Assembly: GCF_027744825.2 (NCBI RefSeq)
Contig: NC_071347.1
Location: 12,399,501-12,463,500 of the forward strand
Direction of reading: 5' to 3'
Length of the DNA stretch: 64,000 nt
Source: Synchiropus splendidus
Taxonomy: Eukaryota; Chordata; Actinopteri; Syngnathiformes; Callionymidae
The translations under genes were made by a program, and so were the position numbers. The notes under the pieces are model-generated. The model was not told the DNA's origin. It worked only from the letters and a program-made list of their open reading frames with translations, and did not search any database. Position 1 is the first letter of the stretch; each line of letters begins with the position of its first letter. Positions 25,954-37,600 of this stretch are shown here, one piece after another.

Positions 25954-28900
25954 CTAATGCTTCTTTCCTAACTTCCCGTGCGGTTTGTTCTTCTTGAACT
26001 TTCCGTGCTGCATTTCCTTCTTCATCTTCCCGTGACGCAGCCCGCCGTTACTGGTCGCGACGTTCCCTCCGTCCAATTTCCTCTTCTTGTCGCTGAGGAC
26101 GACACGCATTGTGAGCGCTGTTGCAACAACCAGGCAAAACTGTTTCTGAAAATCTCTGCACCTCTTTATGCTGACAACAGCAGTGTTGCCGGCATTCTTC
26201 AGCACCTGCTCCCACTCGTCGTCGTCGCCCCGGATCTTGTACCTGAAGTGAGAGGAGAAGTTACAGCTCCAACATTCTGTTGCTGCTGATGTCCCAGGTA
26301 GGAAAACGCATGAATTCACCATCGTGCCTCCCTGGTTATGTGGAAACATTAAAGTATGTACTTGACATTAGATCACAGGCTCAAGCACGACAGTGACTCT
26401 TAGAAAGATAAACATCCTCACCGCATTGTATTTTAACAGTGTTATTATTTTGAATAAAACTAGTCAAATACATTCATAAATTTAAACCAAATTCAACCTG
26501 AAGCTCTTTGAGAACTGCCTCGATCCACAATTTCATAGTTTCTCAGACTAGTTAAACAAAACAAAAAAAAAAAATCAATACAGGAGCTTGTACAGTTACT
26601 TACTCATCGAGGTACATGTCCTTCACTTTCGCGACATTCTGCTTGTGTTTCTCCTTGAATTCTTCGGCTGCTTCATTCTGAAATGAAAACGCTATTAAAT
26701 TCCTTTTGTCTTAAAGGTGGAGTTTTTCCACTTTCAATCATTTATTTTATTTCGACAAACAACCATTAAAAAAAAGTGCTCACATGCAAAAATATTCATA
26801 TTTTGTTGGGTTAGTGGCCTTCATTTTAGCCCTCATCAGTAGTTGTGGACATGTGACAGTTGGAAAAAAATCGCCTTAAACAAATCCCAAGAAAAGGCCT
26901 TTGCAGTATTGTTGGCTGTAAATATAGTTTTAGCCCTTCATACAGCCCTCGTTAAAATGTAAAAATGACATCCTGGACTAAAACCATGAAGGGAAAGAGG
27001 TCGCTGGAAGTTCTCGGCCCTATAAGCTATTCTTCACATGACTATAGAACCTTGTCGTTCACATGTCCTCAGACATTTTCGTTTATTTTAGTTTAAACAT
27101 CTGCATTTATCTCAAGCTATTTAAAGTCAGCAGTAATGATGGTGGATGAAGTGAAACAGTATTGCAGGGTGGATGAAACAGAGTCCTAATTTTTCAGAGG
27201 CCACTAGTGCACCTTTGGTTTAGAAATGATGCGAGGCTTCATTGAATTTTGTTTTCACAGCTGACAGTGCCACCTACTGGCCTCTGAAAATCAGGACACT
27301 GTGTCATGAAGCCTCATTACTCACTCACTCACTCATTACTAGTCAGCAGTTATTTCAAATGGAACATAGCTGTCCTCAACATTGGATGCTCCTGGGTAGA
27401 ACAAGGCTGTGGCCGTCTGAGTGTTCGCTTTCCTCTTCGCACTCACCAGATCATCATCAAGGCTCTTGATCGTCGGCTCCATGCAGACGTCCTTGGTCGT
27501 CACCATCTCCGCCTCGATAGCTTTTTCTTGGATGCTGGTGAAGATCTGGACAGCAGCAATGGGTCGGTTTCTGAACCCACGACCCCAAATACAGAGTCCA
27601 GACTCACCTGCACAAACTTGCGGATGAGACGGTTGAAGAGTCCCATGAGCTGTGAGGCTGGCAGCTCGATCTCCTTCTCCAGCTCATCCACCGACTTGTG
27701 TTGGAGTCCGATACCAAGCAGCAGTGCCTGAGGAGGGAGGGGCTGTCACTGTCAGAACAAGCTGCTCGCTTCCAGCCCCACCAGGACTCACCTTCTGAGC
27801 GGCCGTCAGCGGCACGTCTCCCAGCTGCCTGAGGAAGAACATGCGAGCCACAGTGGGGATCAGGTCCATGATGAGGTGGTAGTCCACCATGCTCCTGGAG
27901 TACAGCTCCAGACGTTTGAGGTCGTATGGGCTGAAGTGCGCCGCCAGCTCTGAGCAGCTGAGAACTGTGGACGGAACACGAGTTTCAGTCTGGTTCGTGG
28001 ATAAGACATATGCTAGTTGGACTCTTACTGCTGGACGGCTCGTTGGTGGTCTTGTTCTGCAGGATGCTGAGCGACAGACTCGGATGGAAGCTGCTGAACT
28101 GGTACGAGAGCAGAGACAGGAAGCGCCTGCGGAAATCTGGGAACAAATCCATCATCATGGAGACGTGTGGCCATCAGCAAACACAGCTTAAAAGAGCAAT
28201 GAATGCGCATTGAAAAACACAGGAGTGAGTGAGCTGCATCACCTTTCCAAAACGCAGAGAGCCACCGACTCTGCTCAGAAGCCTCCTCAGTGGCCAGCTC
28301 CTTCACCATCACACACGAGTGTTCCCCCGTCAGATCGTTCTGTCGGAGCACTTACGTCAGAGAGGAAGCGGCGGTCAATTGATCAGAGTTGTGATACTCA
28401 CAGGCGTTTGTCTCAAGTAGACGGGAACAAAACCAGCTTTCTTCCAGAACCTAACAAGATCAGTGAAATGTATAAATTCTACTGTGGACCGTGAGCCTTG
28501 GTGCTGTTTCACAGCTCCTCACTTGAGCAGCTGTGCCGTCAGGCCGTAGGAAACCCCCAGATAGTCCAGGCGCTCCGCTCGTCTCTCGCTCAGCTTCAGC
28601 AGCAGCGGAGGAAGCTCCTTCCTGGGGGTGACCACCTCCTCCAGAAGACTGACCGCCTGAGAGAGGGAGACATGAAGGAAGAGTAGCATCACACTTTGTT
28701 TTTAAACCTTTGGAAATGTTTCACTAGTCACTGACGAAAGTTATTTCAAAACAATTCATTAAAACCAATGATAATAATATTAAAAATGGAATCTCTGACG
28801 TTTGTTTACACTACAAAGCTAACATAAGTGTTTTCACGTTTTGAGTGAATCAAACATTGATAGTTTGAGCAGGCGCCCCCTACTGGAAGTATGAGGAATG

Positions 28901-31900
28901 AAAGTACCTCGCTGCTCACGGAGGTGATCTGGTTCTGATCCGTCGGCGTGTTCTCGTCCATCGTGGGGAATTTGCCCTCGTAGTACATCTGTAGAAGCTG
29001 CAGCGCTCTGGAGCCGTAGCCCATCTGTGGGTCAGGAGAGGACACGCGGGTGAGACCTCGGCCTGGAGGCGGGGTGACACCAGACCAAGCACTCACGCCC
29101 TGATAATCTGGATTCACGGCGATCCGCACCACACGACCTCCAGAGAGGCCGCCGAACTCGGGGTCTTGGAACTGTGGAGAAGAAGAGCTTTGTCTTCACG
29201 TCTGCTTTCCGACGGCTTTCTAAATGAATGAATCGGCACCTGCTCGGACACGGTCCAGGGAATGAGGTCTCCGGCTGCTTTCTTTCCTCTGGACAGACTG
29301 TTGAGGATGGACTGCCGGGAGATCTCTCCCTCCAGACACACCTGAGGGACCACATGGGACTTGGTTGGGACAGAAACTACTTGGATCCTCTGACCAGCCG
29401 CGTGGGACGCTAGCGATCGATATAGCTGCCGTTACACATCATGACCCGGTGGGCGGATTCAGACCTGGACCACGGCGAGGACTTCCGGTAGCGAGTTCTG
29501 AGTCGGAGGAACCGGAGGCAGCAGGCAGAAGAGGTGGTGAGCCGGAGCGTCGGACAACATCTGCAGGTCGTTTGGAGAGTTCTGGGGGGCGAGAAGGCGA
29601 CGAGTCAGCAGAGAAGATGGGCAGCCGGTGGATTACATGACTTCACCTTGTAGTGCGACGCCACGTAGAGCGCCATCAGCCTCTGCAGGAAGGCCTCCGA
29701 GGCTTTGTGGTAGCAGAACAGCGTGTCTCTGTTGACGTAATATCTGACAGTGGAAGTTAAGGTCCATGAAAAGCACGAGCTCTAAAAGCCACAGCGACTG
29801 CTCGGTCTGGTAGGATACAAGTCGCAGGACTGTGGAAGAGGACACCCGGAGATGAGGCGAGGAATGTTGAGGCAGTCTAGACACAGCAGCTCGTTCAGCC
29901 ACTTCTCCACTGCGTCGCCGGGAGCGTAACGGATGGACTCGTGCAGGGCCACCTCGTGAAGCGAGCGAGCTGTGGCGAGAAGCCGGACGTGTCACCTTCA
30001 CTTCACGCTAAAATTCCCCACTATTTTTGGAAGCAAAATCCAAGCAGCTGCATGTTGAGCATGCTGCTGTTTCTCTGGTGCTAAATCCAGTGTTTACATC
30101 TGAGCGACTCGTTCTTGTCGGAAACTAGAAATTTGATGCGCCACTGACCTGCTGCCAGCCTTGCTGTGTTGACGGTCCGATTCTCCGCCGTGGTGCTCTG
30201 CTGACTGTCGGCACTCTGCTGCCGCAGCTGCTGGATCAGCTTCAGGGACAGCGAGCGCCCGGTGCCCTCGTAGCTGCGGGTCAATTCAAGAACTGTGTCA
30301 TGGGTTTTGACCCACATATTCCACAGAAAATAGACAGAAACCCTGCAAACATTGTCACCAACATTTTGGCCTGCTCTCTAATATGATAACATTTTAAGAT
30401 CAAACTTCCTGTCCTGCTTAAAAGGACCAAACAGTCAAAGACTTGGTGGAAGACCCGGTACAGACCCGTTGATGGTGGAGGCCATGAAGACCAGGTAAGG
30501 TCCCAGCAGCTTCTTCACCAGAGGCAGAGGGATAGCAGCGGCCTCGTCGATGACCAGGAGCTCAGCCTGACCCAGCTTGACAGCGTCGCCCGGGTGGATG
30601 TACTGTTCAGGCAGAGGGAGGTTTTAACCCTTTCATCTCACGGCATCCATGTCTTGGCTCACCTGAATGGTCTGCCGATGCTCCTTGTAGATGTTCACTC
30701 GCACCACCGCCTTGTTGAACTCTGGATTCAGGGACTGGATGATTTCATAGTCCAGATGCTCCTGCGCTTGGAAACACATCACATGAAGAGGTCGGCTCGC
30801 TTGCGGAGTGAGTGCACGCTCGGCTGTTTGGGCCGCTGACCTGATACTGCAGAGCATCGAAGCCTTTGAAGACGAACTCAAACATGGTGTGAAGGTTGTC
30901 TGGACTTGGGGAGGTGACGAAGATGTTGGAGTATCTGTGGAGGAGGCGCCAGTGAACATTTGGGCTGGTTGATATTGAAGTGAGCCGCTTGACTTGTACC
31001 CAAAAGCGACCGCTCCTGCCACAGCCAGACCCATGGCTGCAGATTTGCCTCGTCCTCGGGCGGCGGTCAGAGCCACGGTGCTCCTCAGGGTCTTCTCTGA
31101 AATTGCTTCGATGAACTTCAGAACAGCTTTAGCCTGGAGGAGATAATTAAAAAAAAATAACTGAGGAATGACTGGAGGTGTTTTTCATCAACATCGAGGA
31201 CACTCCTTCCTGACCTGATCCATGGTCCGGCATCCGTCCACCAACACGCCCACAGGTTGCGTGTCCTGTAGAGACTCTTTGAGATCCTTCAGCTCCTGTT
31301 CCCTCGGGGACGGACCGTCCTCCTGGAGCGTCAGGAAGAAGTGTTTGTCAAGGTGTCAACCAGCGCTTCATTTGAACCTTCTCACCATGGTTTTAGGAGG
31401 GACAGGCTTGATGCTGGCCATGTGGCTGGAGATGGGCAGGATGTTGAGCTGGTCATCGATGACCACGCAGTTTTTGCAGGACGCGAGAGAAAGAATGAAC
31501 CTGTGAGAGGGAAAAAGGAAAATTAAAAACCACTCTGTGTTGAAGTGTTTTGTGCCGAGGCGAGGTCACCTTTCATTGAACCGCCCGACCACATCCTGGT
31601 GCGCCTCAGTTCTGTACCGTGAGTGAACGTCCTGGAGGGAGCAGAGATGGTTCAGGAAGATCAACAACACATGATCATAAACTGGGCCGTCATTATGTGG
31701 CATCAAGGCCAGGAACCTTCAGCATGAGGTTTGTGTCAATTCAAATGCATTTTCCAAGAGCGGTCACCTGGACGTCTGTGCTGTCATTGTTGGCTGTGGT
31801 GACAGCTGTAATGATTTATAATAGCCTTTAAAAATATATATATTACAAAATATTTACAATTTGCACACATTGAGGAATGGGACATATGTGAAACGTAAAG

Positions 31901-33151
31901 ATAAAAAGGTAGATTCTTTACATATGTGTTCAACAGAATCATGATGTAATATATTCTATAAAAATAATCTTCAAATACAATAAGTAAACTAACTCTAGCC
32001 ATTGAAGTCACATGACACCATTGAAGGTGCTGGATATCAAAGAACTTCCAACAACTTTTACAAACATTTATCCTTTCTCAAAAGGCTCATGAATCAGTCT
32101 GTTGAGAGACTGAATTACATCCACTAGAGGCCTGTGTGGATTGGGGTAAAATGAAGAAGGAACAGTCTGAAACCTGCGCTGCAACGATTCTCTCCTGTGT
32201 ATAACTCGAGTGAAGCTTTGAGTGAACGTCGCTCACCATGGTCATTGTGTACAGCTGCTTCAGAGAGTTCATGGTCCGCAGCAGAATCACCACGATGCCA
32301 CCACCTTCCACCGTCTCAACAGTCCTGGCTAAAAGGTTCGGAGTCAGAGCTTCAAAGTCCTGGGTGAGAAAACACACACAGCCTTGAGCAGCATGAAGGA
32401 ACTTGTCCATCGTACATCTACATGCTGTCATTTTAGGAAGCCATACAATAACACAAAACAACAAAACAGGAATGAGGAGCAGGAGAATGTTACCAAGAAC
32501 CTGCAGGCATGGAGTATCTAATCTATGGTGGAAAAAAAACTGAGAGCAGACACAGTACTGCCTCTGGACCACTGTGTTTGTAGGAAGAACAAGTCTCTTG
32601 TTTTGACTCACCTGTAAGATGCACATGCCAAAAGTGTTTCCGAGGATCTTGTGTGTCTCGTTGTAGTAGCAGTAGCGGATGTTGGTCGCGGCAATAAAAA
32701 GTTCAAATGGGTCGTCCTGGTTCAGATTCAACGTTCCAGTTTTAACCTTCTTCTGCAGCTGCCGCATTCGCTTCTTCCGATTGCTGTTTCGCACACAAAT
32801 AGGAAATTTATTCTGCTTTGCTCCAGCATTGTATAATGCTATTCTATGACTCAGTCGAGTGTAATTCACCTGCTGAAGCCCAGATCCTTCTTGTAGCACC
32901 AGAGAACTGAAGGTCGAGCTTTGACGGCAGCTTTGGACAACATGTGATGCAGAATAACGACCTGTCAGAAGGGAAAAAAAAAACTTCAGACATTATTAAA
33001 AGCACTTTGTTGCGGAGTTTAAATAAGTGGTTATTACCTGGTCCCTTCCCCGGTCTCCCACCACCACGAACATGGTGCGGTGCTGAAGAGCCACTCCATT
33101 CTCGATCTGGACCCGAATCCGGTTGTCCACCTTCTTGCGTACTGTTGCCAT
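25954..33151 (-). CDS. nat10: RNA cytidine acetyltransferase NAT10
   Basis: 28 coding exons; 5' to 3' on the minus strand: 33151-33038, 32961-32870, 32783-32612, 32359-32237, 31631-31570, 31500-31386, 31322-31215, 31133-31000, 30934-30841, 30761-30663, 30602-30466, 30273-30149, 29969-29819, 29743-29647, 29581-29465, 29341-29240, 29171-29097, 29024-28908, 28656-28523, 28450-28402, 28339-28243, 28136-28029, 27964-27792, 27727-27608, 27545-27447, 26677-26604, 26242-26162 and 26092-25954; 3108 nt, 1035 aa (human 1025). An N-terminal TmcA-like domain precedes an ATP-binding module with Walker A RGRGKS (about 288-293, Lys292). The GNAT domain has the acetyl-CoA loop QGMGYG (638-643). A tRNA-binding region and a lysine-rich nucleolar tail follow. 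The enzyme makes N4-acetylcytidine in 18S rRNA, tRNA and mRNA, in the nucleolus and nucleus. The start MATVRKKVDNRIR was chosen by alignment; an in-frame ATG four codons upstream is possible. The C-terminal tail diverges from human (GKMKKEMQHGKFKKNKPHGK, a short repeat). Confidence 0.98.
27166..27330. repeat. Dispersed palindromic repeat, copy A (CTCF-like motifs)
   Basis: Both ends carry inverted copies of TTTTCAGAGGCCACTAG / CTACTGGCCTCTGAAAA around a variable centre. Read on the minus strand, the right half contains CCAGTAGGTGGCACTG, which fits the CTCF core CCASYAGRKGGCRS fully. The copy lies in the 769-bp NAT10 intron 26678-27446. Other copies are at 49.3, 54.5 and 62.7 kb. Confidence 0.7.
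28871..28886 (-). promoter_or_regulatory. Strong CTCF-core match in a NAT10 intron
   Basis: On the minus strand the bases read CCAGTAGGGGGCGCCT, which matches every position of the CTCF core CCASYAGRKGGCRS. It lies in the intron between exons 28656-28523 and 29024-28908. Unlike the dispersed repeat copies, it has no palindromic flanks. Binding is inferred only. Confidence 0.5.
31632..32236 (-). other. NAT10 intron 4
   Basis: At 605 bp this is one of the longer introns of the gene. It is AT-rich (31.8-32.05 kb) with no repeat family or RNA gene that I recognise. Confidence 0.6.
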
Positions 33152-33179
33152 GAGCTTCATGAAAGATACGGAAGTGGAT

Positions 33180-33506
33180 TCAATGCTAAACAAACGTAAA
33201 ACATGCTAACCGAATATTACGGAATGTTTTTTTTTAAATCCAGAAACTATGAGACACAACGCGACAGAAATAGCATTGCTTTATATCAATTAACCTGCGC
33301 CGTGGATGGCACTAAGTCGTTAGCAAATCTATAATATCGGTTCAGAGGAAACGTGTTTATAGACAAACATCTCGACTTACCGCAGACACTGAAATATAAA
33401 CCAAGTGGAGTTCTGAATGTATTAAAAACTGCTTTGACTTTTTGCAGAATCAGATAAAAAAGTCGGATTTTCAACTCACGCTGTTGACACACATGGAGTC
33501 GCTCAT
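33180..33506 (-). other. Predicted NAT10 uORF across the 5' leader intron
   Basis: A leader exon ends at 33480 (CAACAGC|GTGAGT on the minus strand). The first coding exon has an acceptor (TTTGTTTAG) ending at 33186. Joining 33480 to 33185 places an ATG at 33506 in a short frame, MSDSMCVNSH, with TGA at 33182-33180, about 28 bases before the main ATG. If the splice is right, this is a 10-codon upstream ORF that could dampen or time translation. Confidence 0.4.
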
Positions 33507-33560
33507 GGAGGACCCCAGCGTGACGTCAAAATCCCGCGACGGAAATCAAAGATGATACAA
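33507..33560 (-). promoter_or_regulatory. Probable NAT10 core promoter with CRE palindrome
   Basis: A full CRE palindrome TGACGTCA (33521-33528) lies just upstream of the predicted leader exon, beside a small CpG cluster (ATCCCGCGACGG). A CRE close to the start site is common in housekeeping promoters. The start site itself is not visible. Confidence 0.45.
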
Positions 33561-34238
33561 AGAGTGAGATGGTTATCCTGTTATCACTGCGATGTCTTTT
33601 TGTTGGTTATGAACCCTGATTGTGTTGATTTAAAGAATGATAATGCGTTTAAAAATGTGGCAGTTTTTATTATCTCAAACGTTTAAAGTGCTTTAAACTT
33701 TGCTGTAAGTGTTCTAATTGTTTAAAATCAAATTAAATCTTGCAACAAAGATTGACCGTATACATGAGGCGAAAACCACATTATCTTGCTTCACCAAACC
33801 GTCTTTGGTGCTCTGTGTCTCACGTGGTAATTTCCTGACCAAAACAAAAATGGATAAATTGTGTTTTACCGATTAATTCAAAATTAACTAAAACATATAA
33901 TAACCGATGTTAAAGCTTCAAGAGTGGGTGTTGAAACCTTTAGGCCAGAACAAGGAGATGTCTCTCTCTCTCCAGTTCTGCTACCGTGGAACGGAGGTGG
34001 TACTGTTACCACGAATTGTACTCATGTGGAGTATTGTAACTTTGGAATAATATGAACAGAGTAAAGTTATACGAGTATAAGAACGCGTTAGTGTATCCAG
34101 AGGGGCAATTGTCTCTCCACTTCAGAAGATGAAATCGAAGCCCTGTACCCAACAAAAACCCTCCTCAGCGGTGAAACCTTCCCAAAAGCTGCCACGAGTG
34201 CAAAACATCCAGCCAGCAACATGGGTATGCAACACAAC
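33561..34238. other. NAT10-CAPRIN1 intergenic spacer
   Basis: About 700 bp between the NAT10 promoter and the CAPRIN1 poly(A) signal. AT-rich, with no coding motif. Confidence 0.5.
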
Positions 34239-34244
34239 TTTATT
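34239..34244 (-). terminator. CAPRIN1 poly(A) signal
   Basis: TTTATT on the plus strand, AATAAA on the minus strand, about 410 bases after the CAPRIN1 stop codon. It is a canonical hexamer at a plausible distance; alternative signals further downstream cannot be excluded. Confidence 0.55.
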
Positions 34245-34651
34245 GAAACTCTCGAGGCGACATCAATTTACAAAGAATGGGAGCTTGTTGAACATAAAAA
34301 CTTCTTTTTAAAGAACCAAAAGAACGGAGAATGGGAGTTGAACCCTCCGGGGTTGGACCAGCAGTGGCAGGCACGATACAAAAAAAAATAAGTTATGAAA
34401 TATTTCAAGTTTACAGGAACATTGTTTAACCGCTTGTGTCAACCAATAGTTGGGTTCACAGCTTTGCTTGTGTTCGGATTATTGATTTCTACACTTCCAG
34501 AATCAAAGCGGCCAGAGCTGATTGAAGATGGAGAAATACCACTGATGGATACAGAGAAGAAACTGAAGTGGTGGGGAGGGAGCGGGGGGTGGATGTTTGA
34601 ATTTTCAGTGTGGTGCAAATAAAATCAGTCACAGTCATTTTAAAAGGCTTT

Positions 34652-37600
34652 TCAGGATCTCAGCGCCTGAGTGCTGCCTCTCGACGGCCCTCTGGGGCCC
34701 TGACCAGCGCCGCGCTTGTAGTTCTGCTGGTATCCATCCTGAGGGGAAAGAGAGGAGGCAAGTAAAAGCCGCGTTAGAAACACCAGCGCCTGTGTCAGCA
34801 GATGAGGACGGCGAGCAGCGTACCCTCTGATAACTGCCATTTGAATAGTCCCGGGGCGTGTTGAACTGAGTCTGCCCGTAGCCAGAGTTGGGAGGATTGG
34901 CAAAGGGTGGACGGTAACCATCGTAGCCACCTGCAGGCAAACAAGTCGAGGCGCCTTTTTATGAGCTCCAGTTTGGTACAGAAGGAAGACTTGGCTCTAG
35001 GAGCTCTCAGTGTTAGCGGAGCTGCTGACCTCTGAAGCCGTTGGAAGAGCCTCTGTAGCCATTGATGACGCCCCGGGCATTGCGAGGTCCACCTCTTGAC
35101 ATCCCCCTGCTGTTGTAGAAGGACTGCGGCTGTCTGTTGAAGCCACTGCCCTGCACAGACGCCTGCTGGTGGCCTCCTGACTGGTCTTGGGAATGGAAGG
35201 ATCCCACTGCGGAGGAGACGCTGACGTCAGCAGGAACCCAACAACCTTGTAGGGAAGCTAAATCGAAGGCGACTCACCAGACTGCAACTGCTCGGGCTGG
35301 ATCTCTGTCTGGTCCACGGGATGTTGCGGCTGGGGGCTGAACGACGGGTTGAAGGTGTTCTGGTACTGGCTTGCCGGGTTCATGGCCTCGCTCTCATTGG
35401 CTGGTGGCACTGGCGCGTTGAGGTTGAACACCTACATGGAGGAAACAAAGAGTGCATTGTGGTGAAACCAAAACCAGAGGAAATGTCACAAGCACATTAG
35501 GAGCAAAGTCCATTACTCTCAATTTCCAGCTAAGAGCAGCGTGAGAGCGGAGCTGCACCAGTGCAGCCACAAGGTCACACCAGGACACACACACACACAC
35601 CTAATTCTGAGACTGAAACACAACGTTCTGCTGGCAGCTGTCTCTTGTTTACTTGATTCAAGGCTCATTTGGGCAACCGAGCGAACAACCGACGTCGACT
35701 GAAGGGTCTTACTGTCTGCATTGACTGGAATGGTGCCGCGTTTACATTGATGCCGCTGCTGTGAGGAGATTTGGACACCGGCTGGAACACCTGCGTCTGA
35801 GAGGCGGGAGGGAGTGCTGAGGAGGGGGGAGGCTGCTCCGACGACAAGGACATGGAAGTCTGTCAACAGCGAGCAGTGTCCACTTTGAATGACATGAGGC
35901 CACACGTGCACTTTTCAGGTCAAGACAGAGGGAATACTTTTGCTAATGGAGTGTCCACATCGATATTAATATTAAGAGCTACAGGGCTAGATGAATTCAG
36001 GAGAGTGTGTCCGGAGCAGAGGGGGTCAGCAGAGGGTTCATCTCCAGGGATCACTGATGATTATTCACATTAAGAACTATTTGAATCTGAACAAACAGCT
36101 GGCATTTAATGGTTGAGAGCTCTTTGTATTATTGATTTTATTGCTTAAATGAATGTGAAAGGCGCGACATCATTCCAAACTTCTCCAGACTTCTGAAGCC
36201 AACAGACATGACCGTAGTTAGGCCGTTAATGTTTCCATTCTACCATCAAATGACTGAATCCATCCGTTCAGTGACTGATCTGCCGGAGAATTTTGCTGTG
36301 AGCAAAAGGGGTGACGCACCTGAATGGGGTCCATTGATTCCGTGGAGGGTCGGGGATCCGGCGTATGTGAGGCCTGATACATGGGTGGTGGTGTCCGGGC
36401 GACGATGGGGATCTGGATAACAACATTCACTCGTGTTAAAATGTGTTTCTTCAAGTGTTTACTCAATGGCCAGGTGCGATGCTCACCTGCGTAGGTTCAG
36501 GCTGGACAGGAACAGGGTTGGGCTGGGCCAGTCGGGGGTCTGGATGAACTGAAAAGATTGTGCAATTACGCAAAGGTTTTGAGAAAAGAAAAGATTGGGA
36601 ACAAGCGCTGACAACACAGATTCCTCCTCTGACCTGGAGGACACACCATCTGGGGCAGGTCCATGTTCTGCGCGGGCTTCATGGGCTGAGCTGATACGAT
36701 GGCGGGGTCAATGGGCTGCCCGTCAAACTCCAGCATGGAGTCCTGAACACAGGGTGTCATGTCAGCACCACGCTAATCTTTCACGCTGGATCACTGGCCC
36801 AAGTCCTCACCTGCATGAAGTTGTAGGTTCCCTGCATTTGTGCCATCAGGTCCTGGACCACCTGCTTCCTGGCCATGGGGTCTGGTGGAGGGACAGCAGA
36901 GGCCAAGTTCAGGGTGTGGGCATCCATGGCGATGGGGGTTGGGGCCGGCTGCACCGGCAGCTGCTGCATCGCATTAACAGGCTGAGACTGAAAGACAAAG
37001 CAGCTGACTGATGATCCCACCATTTAGAACGTTCACACTCATCATCGCAGTTTAAACCTCCTCCAGAGTCAAGGAATTCTCCAGAACTAAACGTTAAATA
37101 ACTGGCTCCTAACTGTTCCAAACCAACTTTGTTCTTTTTCAGATGGTTGTCAAATGCCTCAAGATCAAATGTTTCTTAAAAGCTCAAGCATTTAAGCTCG
37201 AAAACACAGAATCAAAAACTAATTTGATAGAAAAGAGCACCACCGTCAGTTTCAATTCAGCTGCATACCAACCATGACCTCAGCTCTGGAGCTGTCGGCA
37301 GATTGTGTCCCTGACATTGGTAAAGAGGGAGAACCGTGTTGAATTCACTAACAAGTGCCGTCGCACCAGTTGATTTCCTCTGGTTCAAATGAGGCCAAGC
37401 CTGTGTAATGAGTGAAATGCTTTTGACGCTGAAACACTTCCTGATGAACGTCAAAGAAATGACTACGGAGATGACCAAGCTTTGACTCAGGGCGTCCAAA
37501 AATGAGTGTGAACAGCTGCGAGCTGATTTGATAACTGAACACTAAGCCTGTCTGCCTTTGAGGCCAATTACAATGAGGACACGTCACATACCTCTGAGTC

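Noticed and set aside
30633..31076. 147-codon minus-strand frame
   Set aside because: It is NAT10 exons read through intervening introns; donor GTACAA at 30999 and the following acceptors restore the known protein.
32087..32899. 270-codon uninterrupted minus-strand frame
   Set aside because: It runs through two NAT10 exons and their introns in the same frame by chance. The conserved protein needs the introns removed; residues from intron parts match nothing.
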